A stretch of 64,000 nt of DNA from 34-65-8 sp963529855 (GCA_963529855.1 CAURZK010000005.1:186001-250000), one strand, 5' to 3'; positions 1 through 9,296 are shown, counted from the stretch's first letter. The notes: a model not told the origin generated them from the sequence alone. Numbers and translations: made by a program.

Positions 1-2
1 CG

Positions 3-1028
3 ACTTTCGGCGCGCTGGTGGCCTTGACCGCCATCGGTAACGGCCCGGTTGCGGCCGATCCGGAATCGCTGTCCGTCTTCGCCCTCGCCGACCGGCTGGC
101 CCAGACCGACATCCCCGTTCTGATCAACGGGCCGACCGGGACCGGCAAGGAAGTCCTGGCCCAGTTCATTCACCAGCGCAGCAATCGCCGGACCAGGCCG
201 TTCGTCGCGGTCAACTGCGCGGCGATCCCCGAAACCATGCTCGAAGCTCTGCTGTTCGGCCACCAGAAAGGTGCCTTTACTGGCGCCAACGCGGCCGGCG
301 AAGGCTTCTTCCGCGCGGCAGACGGCGGCACGCTGTTGCTCGACGAAATCGCGGAAATGCCGCTGGCTCTGCAGGCCAAGCTGCTGCGTGCGCTTCAGGA
401 AGGCGAAGTCGTACCCGTCGGCGCCACCGCACCGGTCAAGGTCGATGTCCGCATCATCGCCTGCGCCAACCGCGATTTGCCGCTGGAAGTCGAGGAAGGC
501 CGTTTCCGTGCCGACCTCTACTACCGACTCAACGTATTTCCCATGACGCTGTCGGCGCTGCGTGAGCGGCCGAGCGATATCGTACCGCTCGCGTTCGCCA
601 TGTTGCTGCGCCACACCGCGCCGGGTCAGCCGGTGCCGTGGCTCAGCGATGGTGCCGTCGCCATGCTCAAGCAGCACGGTTGGGCGGGCAACGTTCGCGA
701 ACTCGAGAACGTCATGCGCCGGGCACTGGTCCTCGCTGGCAACGATCGCATCATCGCCACCCATCACGTCGTGTTCGACCGGCCTGCACGCCTGGTAGAC
801 GCCAGCGCCCAGCCAGTGGCGGCAACAGCGGACGAGCCGGTTGCAACCGGGGCCCGCCTGTCCAAGGTCGTCCAGCTTTCCGAAGCGCGCGCGATCATGG
901 AAACGCTCGACGCATGTGGCGGCCGCCGCGCGGAAGCCGCGCGCCAGCTGGGCATCAGCGAGCGCACCCTTCGTTACCGCCTCGCCTCGTTCCGTGAGGC
1001 CGGGCTTGCCATGGGAGGTCGGCGATGA
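3..1028 (+). CDS. Sigma-54 dependent flagellar activator (FlbD/FleQ type), 5' end outside window
   Basis: The reading frame is open from base 3, so the N-terminus lies outside the window. Visible parts are the AAA+ domain with Walker A GPTGTGKE (about bases 129-152), the GAFTGA loop that contacts sigma-54 (about 270-287), Walker B LLLDEI (about 332-349), and a C-terminal Fis-type helix-turn-helix (LGISERTLRYRL, near 947-985). Proteins of this family hydrolyse ATP to open RpoN promoters. Its ATGA overlap with fliE makes it the likely activator of late flagellar genes. FlbD and FleQ carry an N-terminal receiver-like domain; whether this one does cannot be seen. An internal GTG at 18 is an unlikely true start because it would remove everything before the AAA+ domain. 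Confidence 0.9.
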   Translation, partial: TFGALVALTAIGNGPVAADPESLSVFALADRLAQTDIPVLINGPTGTGKEVLAQFIHQRSNRRTRPFVAVNCAAIPETMLEALLFGHQKGAFTGANAAGEGFFRAADGGTLLLDEIAEMPLALQAKLLRALQEGEVVPVGATAPVKVDVRIIACANRDLPLEVEEGRFRADLYYRLNVFPMTLSALRERPSDIVPLAFAMLLRHTAPGQPVPWLSDGAVAMLKQHGWAGNVRELENVMRRALVLAGNDRIIATHHVVFDRPARLVDASAQPVAATADEPVATGARLSKVVQLSEARAIMETLDACGGRRAEAARQLGISERTLRYRLASFREAGLAMGGRR

Positions 1029-1399
1029 GCGCGATCAACGGGCTCGGCAATGCCGGGTCGATCCAGCAGATCATGGCCATGCGCCAGCAGGTACTCGACC
1101 GATCGAGCCTGCTCCAGGAATTGCAGCAAGCCCGAGAAGCTGGCGGCACGACGCAAGCCGCGCCGACCGAGGCGCCCGGGGGCGGTTTCGCCGCGACGCT
1201 GGAGAACGCTCTTCAGGGAGTGAATTCAGCCCAGTCGCGGTCTTCGGCCCTGACAGAAGGTTACGAACGCGGCGAAGTGACCGACATCGCCAAGGTCATG
1301 CTGGCCCGGCAGGAAGCCGGCATCGCATTCGAAGCGACGTTGCAAGTGCGAAACAAGCTGCTGTCCGCCTACCAGGACATCATGCGGATGGGGATCTGA
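1025..1399 (+). CDS. fliE: Flagellar hook-basal body junction protein FliE
   Basis: This 124-residue protein is slightly longer than most FliE proteins (about 100-110). FliE joins the MS ring to the proximal rod. The N-terminal part is a flexible Ala/Gln-rich stretch. The C-terminal half has the helical FliE pattern, with a conserved ending of the AYQDIMRMGI kind. The ATG overlaps the stop of the preceding activator (ATGA), so the two are probably translationally coupled. fliF starts three bases after the stop. The call rests on the C-terminal signature and on the canonical fliE-fliF-fliG order. Confidence 0.95.
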   Translation: MSAINGLGNAGSIQQIMAMRQQVLDRSSLLQELQQAREAGGTTQAAPTEAPGGGFAATLENALQGVNSAQSRSSALTEGYERGEVTDIAKVMLARQEAGIAFEATLQVRNKLLSAYQDIMRMGI

Positions 1400-1402
1400 T
1401 AA

Positions 1403-3025
1403 ATGAACGGCATCGTTCCCAGTTCACCCCTGACCACTTCGCCGCTTGGCGGAGTGGGCGGCGGCGCGTTCAAGGACAAGGCCGCAGGGTTCCTGCGCCA
1501 GCCAGCCGTCGCCAAGGCGCTGCCATGGTTTGCCGGGTTTGCCAGCCTTGGCGTGATTGCGCTGATGTGGGCCGCGCTGTCACCCGCGCCTCAGCGGGTG
1601 CTCTATGGTTCCATCGGCGATGCCGAGCGGGCCGGTGTAGTGGCGGCGCTGGACCAGGCGTCGATCCCCTATACCATCGACAACAATTCCGGCGCGCTGA
1701 CGGTGGGCGAGGACGATCTTTACCGTGCCCGCATGGTCGTGGCATCCGATGGCGCGCTGGCTACGCCCGAAACCGGCGACCAGCTGATCCAGTCGCTGCC
1801 CATGGGGGCCAGCCGGACACTGGAAGGCGACCGTCTGCGTGCGGCGCAGGAACGCGACCTGACCCTGACGATTCAGGAAATCGACGGGGTAGAGGCGGTC
1901 CGGGTGCACCTGGCACGGTCGGAACGGTCCGTCTTCGTGCGCGAGAATGTGGCGCCCAGCGCCTCTGTCATGGTGCGCATGGCGCGCGGGCGCCAGCTCG
2001 CCGCCTCGCAGGTTACCGCGATTGCCAATCTCGTCGCCGGATCGGTGCCGGGGCTGTCGATCGATGCGGTCCGGATCGTCGATCAGAACGGCAGGTTGTT
2101 GTCAGATACCGGCGGTGAAAACACCGATGGGCTGGAACTGCAGGCGCGGATGGAAGCCAAGCTGCGCGCCCAGATCGACCAGTTGCTTGCACCCATGGTC
2201 GGAGCGGAGAATTTCTCCAGCGAAATTCAGGTCGAACTCGACATGAGCGAGGTCACCTCGGCCCGCGAAAGTTACGACAAGGAAGGCGCCATCCGCCGCG
2301 AAACCACGCAGACCGCGACGACGGCCGGCGCGGGTGCGGCGATGGGTGTGCCTGGCGCAACGACGAATACGCCGCCACCCGATCCGCAGGCGGTGGAGGG
2401 TGCGCCGCAGGATACGCAGGTCCAGCCGGGTGCCGGTGGGACAATGGGCGAAAGCAGTGCCACGCGCGCTTACGAACTGGGCCGCGAAGTCGCCGTTTCC
2501 AATATCGCTCCTGGCGGTGTGAAACGCGTGTCGGTGGCGGTCGCGCTCAATCAGGATGCGCTGAAGGGTGCCAAGCCTGCCGACCTCCAGAAATTCGAAC
2601 AGCTGGTTTCTGCGGCAGTGGGCGCCAATGCCGATCGCGGCGACACGGTCGCGGTCGTGGTACGCCCTTTCAAGGCGCCGGAAGCGGAGGAGATCCCGTT
2701 CTGGGAAACGCCGTGGTTCGCCATGATCGTGCGCAACGCGGTTGCCCTGATCTGCGTCCTCCTCGTCCTCTTCCTGGTTGCGCGCCCGATCGTGCGTGCG
2801 CTGACGAAGCCGAAGGCGGCGGAGGAAGACGAGGTCGAGCTGGCGGATGGCGCCCTGGCCTTGCCCGCGTCGGACGCGGCATCTGCCCAGGCTGGGCCCG
2901 ACCGCGAACAGCTCTCCGCCCAGATCGAGTTGGCTCAGCGGATCGCGCGCGAACAGCCTGACGATGCGCTTCAGGCGCTAAGGCGCATGCTGGGCGATGC
3001 ACGTCAGAACGAAGGAACTGCATAA
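1403..3025 (+). CDS. fliF: Flagellar MS-ring protein FliF
   Basis: The 540-residue protein has the usual FliF layout: a short cytoplasmic N-terminus, a first membrane segment near residues 42-60, a large periplasmic ring-building region, and a second membrane segment near 439-461. The cytoplasmic tail is acidic and ends with a predicted helix that binds FliG. FliF forms the MS ring in the inner membrane, the first structure assembled and the housing of the export gate. A low-complexity Ala/Gly/Pro stretch around residues 300-350 is the poorly conserved periplasmic loop. The stop TAA shares one base with the fliG ATG. Confidence 0.97.
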   Translation: MNGIVPSSPLTTSPLGGVGGGAFKDKAAGFLRQPAVAKALPWFAGFASLGVIALMWAALSPAPQRVLYGSIGDAERAGVVAALDQASIPYTIDNNSGALTVGEDDLYRARMVVASDGALATPETGDQLIQSLPMGASRTLEGDRLRAAQERDLTLTIQEIDGVEAVRVHLARSERSVFVRENVAPSASVMVRMARGRQLAASQVTAIANLVAGSVPGLSIDAVRIVDQNGRLLSDTGGENTDGLELQARMEAKLRAQIDQLLAPMVGAENFSSEIQVELDMSEVTSARESYDKEGAIRRETTQTATTAGAGAAMGVPGATTNTPPPDPQAVEGAPQDTQVQPGAGGTMGESSATRAYELGREVAVSNIAPGGVKRVSVAVALNQDALKGAKPADLQKFEQLVSAAVGANADRGDTVAVVVRPFKAPEAEEIPFWETPWFAMIVRNAVALICVLLVLFLVARPIVRALTKPKAAEEDEVELADGALALPASDAASAQAGPDREQLSAQIELAQRIAREQPDDALQALRRMLGDARQNEGTA

Positions 3026-4047
3026 TGGGGATCGCTACCCCCGGGCTCGACCCGGCCGACCGTGCCGCGGTCATGGTTATGCTGCTGGGCGAGGAAGACG
3101 CAGCGCGCCTTCTGGCCGGGCTGACTCCGGAAGAACTGCAGAAGCTGGGCAGCAAGATGTGCGCGATCGGCGACATCGGGCCGGCCGCGATTGCCCAGTC
3201 GATCGCCGCGTTTGCCGATAATGCCGGTCATTCAGGCATTTCCGCCCATGGCCGGGTCGATGACGTGCGCCGGATCATGACCGGTGCGCTGGGCCCGATG
3301 AAGGCCGACAGCATCATGCGGCGCATCGAACCGATCGATGAGGGTCCGCGCACGCCTGCACTGGAAATCGCCCGCTGGCTTGATCCTGACGTGCTCATTC
3401 CGCTGATCATCGACGAGCACCCGCAAGCGATTGCCGTGCTTCTGGTCCAACTGGAGCCCGCGGCGGCTGCGGCGGTGCTGGCAGGTTTGCCGGACGCACT
3501 CCAGACGCCGGTCGTGCACCGCGTTGCCACGTTGGGGCCGGTGTCGCCGGAAGCGATCGCGATTCTTGAGGAGACGCTTGCGTCGCGCATTGCCGGTACC
3601 CATGGCCAGGCAATGCTATCGATGGGCGGCGTGCGCGAGGCGGCGGAAATCATCAACGGCGCGGCGCGCAGCGTCGAAAAGCGCGTGATGCCGGCGCTGA
3701 CCAAGATCGACAAGCAATTGGCCCGCGATCTCGAAAACGAGATGTTCAAGTTCGAACACCTGTTCGTGCTCGACGCACAGATGATGGGCCAGCTGCTGCG
3801 CGAGGTCGAAAGCGAAGTTTTGATCGATGCCTTGAAGGGTCTGGAAGAATCGCAGCGCGATATCTTCTTCCAGGCAATGTCGAGCCGCGCCGCCGATGGC
3901 CTGCGCGACGAGATCGAGGCGCGCGGACGCTTGAAACGCAGCGACGTGGATGCAGCGCAGGCGGCGATCGTTGCAATCGCCAAGCGTCTGGCTGCCGATG
4001 GCACGATCATTATCGGCAATGGCGGCGGTGAAGACGACTATGTCTAG
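3025..4047 (+). CDS. fliG: Flagellar motor switch protein FliG
   Basis: This is a full-length FliG of 340 residues with the N-terminal FliF-binding, middle and C-terminal torque domains in order. The N-terminus has the family pattern around DRAAVMVMLLGEEDAA, and the C-terminal region carries the charged helix (DEIEARGRLKRSDVDAAQ) that faces the stator. FliG couples stator ion flow to rotor rotation and direction switching together with FliM and FliN, both encoded downstream. The start overlaps the fliF stop by one base, and fliH starts inside the fliG end, so expression is likely coupled. Confidence 0.97.
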   Translation: MGIATPGLDPADRAAVMVMLLGEEDAARLLAGLTPEELQKLGSKMCAIGDIGPAAIAQSIAAFADNAGHSGISAHGRVDDVRRIMTGALGPMKADSIMRRIEPIDEGPRTPALEIARWLDPDVLIPLIIDEHPQAIAVLLVQLEPAAAAAVLAGLPDALQTPVVHRVATLGPVSPEAIAILEETLASRIAGTHGQAMLSMGGVREAAEIINGAARSVEKRVMPALTKIDKQLARDLENEMFKFEHLFVLDAQMMGQLLREVESEVLIDALKGLEESQRDIFFQAMSSRAADGLRDEIEARGRLKRSDVDAAQAAIVAIAKRLAADGTIIIGNGGGEDDYV

Positions 4048-4618
4048 CGGCGGATTGCCATTGGCGCAGCTTCTGGGGCGCGGCGGTTTCGCCCGTGATC
4101 CGCGCTTTTCCGCAGCGATCGTGAGCAGCAATCCGGTGGAAACTGAACGCGACCCCGTTGCGGACGCGTATCAACGGGGTCTGGCCGATGGCACTGCACA
4201 GGCCGAAGCGCGTGCTGCAGAGGCCGAGCGCGAACGTGAGCGTTGCCGCGCGGCGATAGAACTGGCTTTCGCGCGCTTCGATGAAAGCAGCGCCGCCGAA
4301 CTGCGCGAACGCCTGCGCCAGACGGTGCTGGCACTCTGCGAGGAAGCGATCATGCCGCACGCCATCGACGTGGATGGGCTGGTCACGCGAATCGAGCGGG
4401 CGACGGCAATGCTCCACCGTGCGCAGGACGAGCGCCGGGTGCTTCTGCACCCTGATGATCTTGCCCTCGTGAGAGACCGTTTGCCTGCAGGCCTTGTCGT
4501 GGAGGCTGATGCTTCGATCGAACGCGGCGCCCTGCGGATCGAAACTGCCGATGGCGGGATCGAGGACGGACCTGCACAGTGGCGCCGGATCCTGGCCGAG
4601 GCCTTTCGCGAATGCTGA
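4040..4618 (+). CDS. fliH: Flagellar export ATPase regulator FliH
   Basis: A divergent FliH of 192 residues. The start chosen is ATG 4040 (MSSGGLPLAQ), which overlaps the fliG stop by 8 bases; an in-frame ATG at 3950 would extend far into fliG and gives an arginine-rich leader that looks non-coding. The middle is a long Ala/Glu/Arg-rich helix (about residues 45-75), as in FliH/YscL stators, and the C-terminal half matches the globular FliH part. FliH holds the FliI ATPase near the export gate. Assignment rests on these features and on its position between fliG and fliI. Confidence 0.85.
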   Translation: MSSGGLPLAQLLGRGGFARDPRFSAAIVSSNPVETERDPVADAYQRGLADGTAQAEARAAEAERERERCRAAIELAFARFDESSAAELRERLRQTVLALCEEAIMPHAIDVDGLVTRIERATAMLHRAQDERRVLLHPDDLALVRDRLPAGLVVEADASIERGALRIETADGGIEDGPAQWRRILAEAFREC

Positions 4619-5943
4619 GGCAGTTCGATGCGATGCTGGGCGATCTCGCCGGCGCACCGGTCGATCTGTCGCCGCGACGGTTCGGGCGGATTTCCGCCTG
4701 CGACGGTGGACTGATCGAGATCAGCGGCCTTGCCATGCCGATTGGCGGTCTGTGCCGGATCGACGATGGCAAGGGCACCACGCTGACGGCTGAAGTGATC
4801 GGTTTTCGCAACGGCCGCACCATGGCGATGATGCTGGGCGACACCGTGCTGCTGCGACCCGGCGTGCCGGTGCGTCCCGAAGGGCGGCCCGGGATGCTGC
4901 CGGTGGGCGACGCGTTTCTTGGCCGGGCAGTCGATGGACTGGGCCAGCCGATCGATGGTGGCGGTCCCGTCAGGACACTGGCGGAATGGCCTGCCGGGGG
5001 TAAGCGGACGGGCGCACTCGACCGCGCCAGCGTTCGTGAGCCGTTTGATACCGGCATTCGCGCGATCAATGCTCTTACAACCTGCGGGGTCGGCCAGCGG
5101 GTCGGTATCATGGCGGGTTCGGGCGTAGGCAAATCGGTCCTGATCGACATGATCGCGCATGGCGCCGAGGCCGACGTGGTGATCGTCGGTCTGATCGGCG
5201 AACGCGCCCGCGAGGTTTCGGATTTCGTCTCCCGTCACATGAAGGGCGAGGCGGCCGCACGCACTGTTGTCGTCGCCGTGCCGGCCGACCATGCGGCCAA
5301 TCTGCGGCTGCGGGGTGCATTGCTGGCAACATCGCTGGCTGAATATTTCCGCGCACAGGGCCTGCGCGTGCTGCTGATCCAGGACAGCCTGACGCGCATC
5401 GCGCATGCAGCGCGCGAGATTGGCATTCTGTTGGGCGAGCCCGGGGCGGCTCGGGGATATCCCCCTTCGGCGCTGTCGACGATCACGAAACTGGTGGAGC
5501 GCGCCGGCAATTCGGCCGAAAGCGGCGGATCGATTACAGCAATCTACACGGTGCTGGCGGACGGTGACGATCAGAACGATCCCGTCGTCGATACGGCCCG
5601 GTCGATCCTGGACGGTCATATCGTCCTTTCGCGGGAGCTGGCGCAGCGGGGGCAGTATCCGGCAATCGATGTCGGCGCATCGCTCAGCCGCGTGATGAGC
5701 GATGTCGTCAGCCCGCAGCAGTCCGCACTGGCACGCCGGCTTCGCGCACTGGTTTCCGCGTACGAGAGCAACCGCGACCTGTTTTTGATGGGCGCATATC
5801 GAGCCGGGGCCGATCCCCTGATCGACCGGGGCATCGCTTTGCATCCCCAAATCGCCGAATTCCTCAAACAGGATACTGCCGAGCGCGTCGGTCTCGATCA
5901 GGCGATGACCGAACTTCATATGCTGATCGGCAATGACCAGTGA
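4612..5943 (+). CDS. fliI: Flagellum-specific ATP synthase FliI
   Basis: This 443-residue protein is an F1-beta-like hexameric ATPase that energises type III export of flagellar subunits. The P-loop GSGVGKS lies near residue 169, followed by the Walker B region (LLIQDSLTRIAHAAREIG) and the conserved GEPGAARGYPPS segment. The start ATG 4612 (MLRQFD) overlaps the fliH stop by 7 bases; an ATG 33 bases upstream would only add residues in a shadow frame. Its neighbours fliH and fliJ encode its stator and its central stalk. Confidence 0.97.
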   Translation: MLRQFDAMLGDLAGAPVDLSPRRFGRISACDGGLIEISGLAMPIGGLCRIDDGKGTTLTAEVIGFRNGRTMAMMLGDTVLLRPGVPVRPEGRPGMLPVGDAFLGRAVDGLGQPIDGGGPVRTLAEWPAGGKRTGALDRASVREPFDTGIRAINALTTCGVGQRVGIMAGSGVGKSVLIDMIAHGAEADVVIVGLIGERAREVSDFVSRHMKGEAAARTVVVAVPADHAANLRLRGALLATSLAEYFRAQGLRVLLIQDSLTRIAHAAREIGILLGEPGAARGYPPSALSTITKLVERAGNSAESGGSITAIYTVLADGDDQNDPVVDTARSILDGHIVLSRELAQRGQYPAIDVGASLSRVMSDVVSPQQSALARRLRALVSAYESNRDLFLMGAYRAGADPLIDRGIALHPQIAEFLKQDTAERVGLDQAMTELHMLIGNDQ

Positions 5944-6358
5944 TCCCGCACGCCTGCGGCGGGCGCGTCTGATCGAGAGGATGCGGGTCGCCGAACAGCG
6001 GCAGGCGGCGGCTGAGGCCCATCAGGCTGAAGCCATTCGCCAGAAGCTGGAACAGCTTTCCGCGCGTACTCGCACCCTCGCGCAGGTTTATGCCTTGCGC
6101 GATGGCGCCAGCGATGGTGCGGACCTGCGCGGCGCGACCTTGCTCGGGGCGCGGCTTCATGATCTCGGTCGCACTGCCGCGCGCCAGGCCGATGACGCGC
6201 GGCGTCAGGCAGACATCAAGCTTGCCGATTTCGCTGTTGCCGACAGGCGTCTCAGGATGGCGGAAGACGGACGGCGGGACCTGGCCCGCGATATCGCGGA
6301 GCGCGCGGCCAAGCGCGAACTGCCGCTGCGGGGGAAGATTGGCACGCATCTTGAATAA
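5933..6358 (+). CDS. fliJ: Probable flagellar export chaperone/stalk protein FliJ
   Basis: The 141-residue product is almost entirely helical, rich in Ala, Arg, Glu and Gln, with heptad-like spacing expected of the two-stranded coiled coil of FliJ. FliJ inserts into the FliI ring and links it to FlhA. Sequence conservation in this family is poor, so the call depends on length, coiled-coil character and the fliI-fliJ-fliK order. The start overlaps the fliI stop by 11 bases. The last codons contain a sequence resembling a sigma-54 promoter (see 6340-6355). Confidence 0.75.
   Translation: MTSDPARLRRARLIERMRVAEQRQAAAEAHQAEAIRQKLEQLSARTRTLAQVYALRDGASDGADLRGATLLGARLHDLGRTAARQADDARRQADIKLADFAVADRRLRMAEDGRRDLARDIAERAAKRELPLRGKIGTHLE
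6340..6355 (+). promoter_or_regulatory. Candidate sigma-54 (-24/-12) promoter ahead of fliK
   Basis: The string TGGCACGCATCTTGAA matches the RpoN consensus TGGCACG-N4-TTGCW at all positions but one: the -12 element reads TTGA where TTGC is preferred. It lies in the last codons of fliJ, about 35 bases before the fliK ATG, so initiation about 12 bases downstream would leave a short leader. The local sigma-54 activator makes such a promoter reasonable. Chance occurrence in coding DNA cannot be excluded. Confidence 0.35.
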
Positions 6359-6390
6359 CGCATGGGTGTAACAACCCAAGTGACGGATCG

Positions 6391-7767
6391 ATGATCGCAA
6401 ATTCACTGACCCCGGCCAAACCGGCTTCCATCTTCGACCTGGCCCTGCCGACCCAGACGGGCGGGGAGCAGGCTGCCGGATCGATCGACTTCGCCGCGCT
6501 GCTGCCCTCCGTCGCCGCGACGACAGCACCCGCATCTGCAGTCGTTGCCAAGGGAGCCGATCTGCCGGGCGCCGCCTCGTCACATCCGACGCTCCCCGAG
6601 TTCAAACTGATCGACGTGGCGCAGCCGTCACATCCCCGTCTTGCCGGGACCGGCAAAATCTTGCCGCTTGCCATTGCCGCCTTGCCGCAATTTGCCGGCG
6701 AGGCGCCGCTGGCACCGAGCGAAACGGCGCAGACGGTCGAATCTGGTCCGTCTGTTCAGGACGGCGAGATGGCAATTGCAGATGCAACGACCAGTGCTGA
6801 TCTCAACGTGGCGGCACTCCCGGCCGTGGCCGTGCCGCCGCTCGATGCGGCTCAGCAGGCACAGGAAACCGAGATCGACGCAAAGGCATCGCGCACTTTC
6901 GAACCTGCCCAGAGCCGCGCGCCCGAACAGCGCGCTGGATCCAATGAAGCAGCACCGATCCTTTCTCCCGACCGCCAGGCCAAGCCGATATCGACCCCGG
7001 CGATCGCAATTCAGGTCGCTGCCACGCCCGATCGTTCCGCGACTAGCGAACCGGCACCCGGCGTTCGTAATGCCGAGCAGGCTTCGCGTATCGTCCAGCC
7101 GCAGCCTGCGGGAAGTTTCTCAGGACAGGATGCCGCGCCGGGCGACGAACGTCCGGCCGCTGGCGGCGGGACCAGGTCGGCGGTGCGTGCCGGTGATCTC
7201 CCTCGCTTCGCACCGATGGCCGATGCGCCAGCGGCAAACATGCCCGCGGCGCTGGCTGCATCGGCAGAGGCTCCGGCCGACGGCACCCAGATCACGCCCG
7301 CCCGGTTTGCCGCAAAAGCGCCAGCGATGCGCGAGTTGAGCCGCATCGTCGAAACGCTGGCTTCTGCGCGGGAGGCGTCCGGCACACAAACCGCGACCCT
7401 GGCATTGGACCATGCGGAGTTCGGTGCGCTTTCGCTTCGGTTCGACCAGCGCGCGGATGGCCTGCTTTCCGTTCAGCTGTCCGCCGCCGACGCCGACGCG
7501 CAGCAGGCTCTGGCAACCGCGGTTGCCGAACGCCCGGTCGCCGCACCTGGCGAGGCGGGAGCGGCGACTTCGCAGAACCAGTCGCAAAGCCAGGCTGGAT
7601 CCCAGTCGTCCCATTCGTCGTCACAGCGCGGTGCCGCCACCGATCGAGAAGGCCAGGCCGCGGGTCATGAAACCAGCCGCGAGCACCGCGGCGAACGCCA
7701 GCGCGGCGAAACGCGCGGCGATGATGCTGGCCAGCGCGGTCAGCGCCGTTCCGGCATCTACGCCTGA
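6391..7767 (+). CDS. fliK: Flagellar hook-length control protein FliK
   Basis: The 458-residue protein has the architecture of FliK: a long low-complexity N-terminal and central part rich in Ala, Pro, Ser and Gln (about residues 1-320), then a compact C-terminal domain (about 325-385, around TLALDHAEFGALSLRF) that switches export specificity through FlhB, and a Gln/Ser/Arg-rich tail. FliK measures hook length and triggers the change from hook to filament export. Unlike most genes here, it is separated from its upstream neighbour by 32 bases, consistent with an extra promoter. Confidence 0.88.
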   Translation: MIANSLTPAKPASIFDLALPTQTGGEQAAGSIDFAALLPSVAATTAPASAVVAKGADLPGAASSHPTLPEFKLIDVAQPSHPRLAGTGKILPLAIAALPQFAGEAPLAPSETAQTVESGPSVQDGEMAIADATTSADLNVAALPAVAVPPLDAAQQAQETEIDAKASRTFEPAQSRAPEQRAGSNEAAPILSPDRQAKPISTPAIAIQVAATPDRSATSEPAPGVRNAEQASRIVQPQPAGSFSGQDAAPGDERPAAGGGTRSAVRAGDLPRFAPMADAPAANMPAALAASAEAPADGTQITPARFAAKAPAMRELSRIVETLASAREASGTQTATLALDHAEFGALSLRFDQRADGLLSVQLSAADADAQQALATAVAERPVAAPGEAGAATSQNQSQSQAGSQSSHSSSQRGAATDREGQAAGHETSREHRGERQRGETRGDDAGQRGQRRSGIYA

Positions 7768-7800
7768 TCCGCACACCATTACCATTTCGAGGACTGAACA

Positions 7801-8385
7801 ATGAGCGACAAGAAAAACGACCAGGACAAGCCCGCCAAGAAGAAGGGTGGTTTCGTCAAGGTCCTGCTGATGGGTGTGGTCCTGGTCGGTGCAGGGGCTG
7901 GCACGGTGTTCGGGCTGATGGCTGCTGGCGTGATCCAGGGCGCCTCGGCCGAAGCCAAGGAATCCGGCCCGCAGCTGGTGATGAAGGGCGCCGAAGACCC
8001 TTACGCGCCCCCTGCCGAAGGCAAGGACAAGGCCGCGCCCGTCGTTCACGGCGAAGGCGGCAGCAAGTATCGCACCGCCTATTACAGCTTTGCCGAGGAG
8101 TTCACCTCCAACCTCAGCAATACCGATGCCCTGGTCCAGGTCAGCCTTGCCGCTTCAACCACGCGTGATGGTCGCGTGCTGATGTGGCTGGATGAACACC
8201 AGCTCGCGATCCGTTCGCGCATTCTGGTCGAGATTGCCGACACTCCCGAAGAAGAAGTGATCACCAGCGATGGCAAGGAACGCCTGCAGAAGCGGCTGAC
8301 CGCCGCCGTCAACGAAGTGCTCGAAGAACGCGAAGGCTTCGGCGGCGTGGACAACATCTACTTCCGGACCTTCATCGTTCAATGA
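7801..8385 (+). CDS. fliL: Flagellar basal body-associated protein FliL
   Basis: A single-pass inner-membrane protein of 194 residues: a Lys-rich cytoplasmic N-terminus, one membrane segment at about residues 17-41, and a periplasmic FliL domain at the C-terminus. FliL forms a ring around the stator units and supports torque and load adaptation. The segment between the membrane helix and the domain is charged and probably flexible. The stop overlaps the fliM start (ATGA). Confidence 0.93.
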   Translation: MSDKKNDQDKPAKKKGGFVKVLLMGVVLVGAGAGTVFGLMAAGVIQGASAEAKESGPQLVMKGAEDPYAPPAEGKDKAAPVVHGEGGSKYRTAYYSFAEEFTSNLSNTDALVQVSLAASTTRDGRVLMWLDEHQLAIRSRILVEIADTPEEEVITSDGKERLQKRLTAAVNEVLEEREGFGGVDNIYFRTFIVQ

Positions 8386-9296
8386 TGCACGCCCCTTTCC
8401 CGACCAAGGCCCGGCGCGCCGCAAATCACAGCAGCGCGCTGCTGCGTCCGAGCGAGGCGCCGGTGGAAACCGGCCCCGAGTTCGAACGCTTCGGCGAGCG
8501 GCTGGCGCTGGCGCTCGGCACCTGCATGGCCGAAGTCGCCAGCGATCCCGAGGTTCGGGTTTCGTCGCTCGGCGCGCAGACACTCGCCGGGTGCGATTTT
8601 GCCGGTCATTGCGCTCCGCTTCCTGCAATGAGCCTGCATCGCTTCGGTGTCGCCGGACATGGCCTTTGCCTCGCGCTGGACGGGCGGATGCTGATCGGGC
8701 TGCTCGACCGCACCTTTGGCGGCAGCGGGCGCGTTGGCAACGACCTGCCGGCCATGCTGCCGCCCACCGCGCGGCTGATGGGGCGCCGGATCGAACAGCG
8801 CATGATCGAAGCGATCGCGGCGGAACTGGGTGGGCTGGAGTTCCTGGCCGACGAAGCGGCGATTGGTTCGCGCGGACCCTTCACGCCCGATGCCGAGATC
8901 AGCGCGATCGCGATCGAAGTCTGCGCGCTGGATGGCAGCACCTGGCGCCATGTCATCGCTCTCGAAACCGCCTCGCTCACCTCGTTGTTGCCGAAACGCG
9001 CCTCGACCCCGCGGGCAGCCTCTTCGCGCCGCAAGCCGGGCATTACCGAGGCACCGTTCGCGGATCTGCCGCTGTCGGCCAGCGCACGCCTGGTTGACAT
9101 GGCGATGCCGCTCCACCGCCTCGCTAGGCTCGAACCGGGCATGATCCTGCCGATCATGGTTGCCCGCAGTGTGCCCCTGCAAGTCGGCGAAGTCGTGCTG
9201 GCCCGCGGCACCATCGGAGAAGTCGACGATCAGGTCGCGCTGCAGATCACACACACATTCACCGGTCAGACCAACACCGCAAAGGAAATCCGATGA
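8382..9296 (+). CDS. fliM: Flagellar motor switch protein FliM (divergent)
   Basis: The 304-residue protein aligns by pattern with the FliM middle domain, including a GGSG motif near residue 113 that contacts FliG, and with the C-terminal SpoA domain (about 225-295) that pairs with FliN. FliM sets the rotation direction in the C-ring. The usual N-terminal CheY-P docking peptide (LSQxEIDALL type) is not visible; the N-terminus instead reads MMHAPFPTKARRAANHS. The gene overlaps fliL at its start and fliN at its end by 4 bases each. Confidence 0.88.
   Translation: MMHAPFPTKARRAANHSSALLRPSEAPVETGPEFERFGERLALALGTCMAEVASDPEVRVSSLGAQTLAGCDFAGHCAPLPAMSLHRFGVAGHGLCLALDGRMLIGLLDRTFGGSGRVGNDLPAMLPPTARLMGRRIEQRMIEAIAAELGGLEFLADEAAIGSRGPFTPDAEISAIAIEVCALDGSTWRHVIALETASLTSLLPKRASTPRAASSRRKPGITEAPFADLPLSASARLVDMAMPLHRLARLEPGMILPIMVARSVPLQVGEVVLARGTIGEVDDQVALQITHTFTGQTNTAKEIR

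Noticed and set aside
4171..5919. Long reverse open frame opposite fliH-fliI
   Set aside because: It is a shadow of G+C-rich coding DNA; the product has no family pattern and the forward genes are certain.
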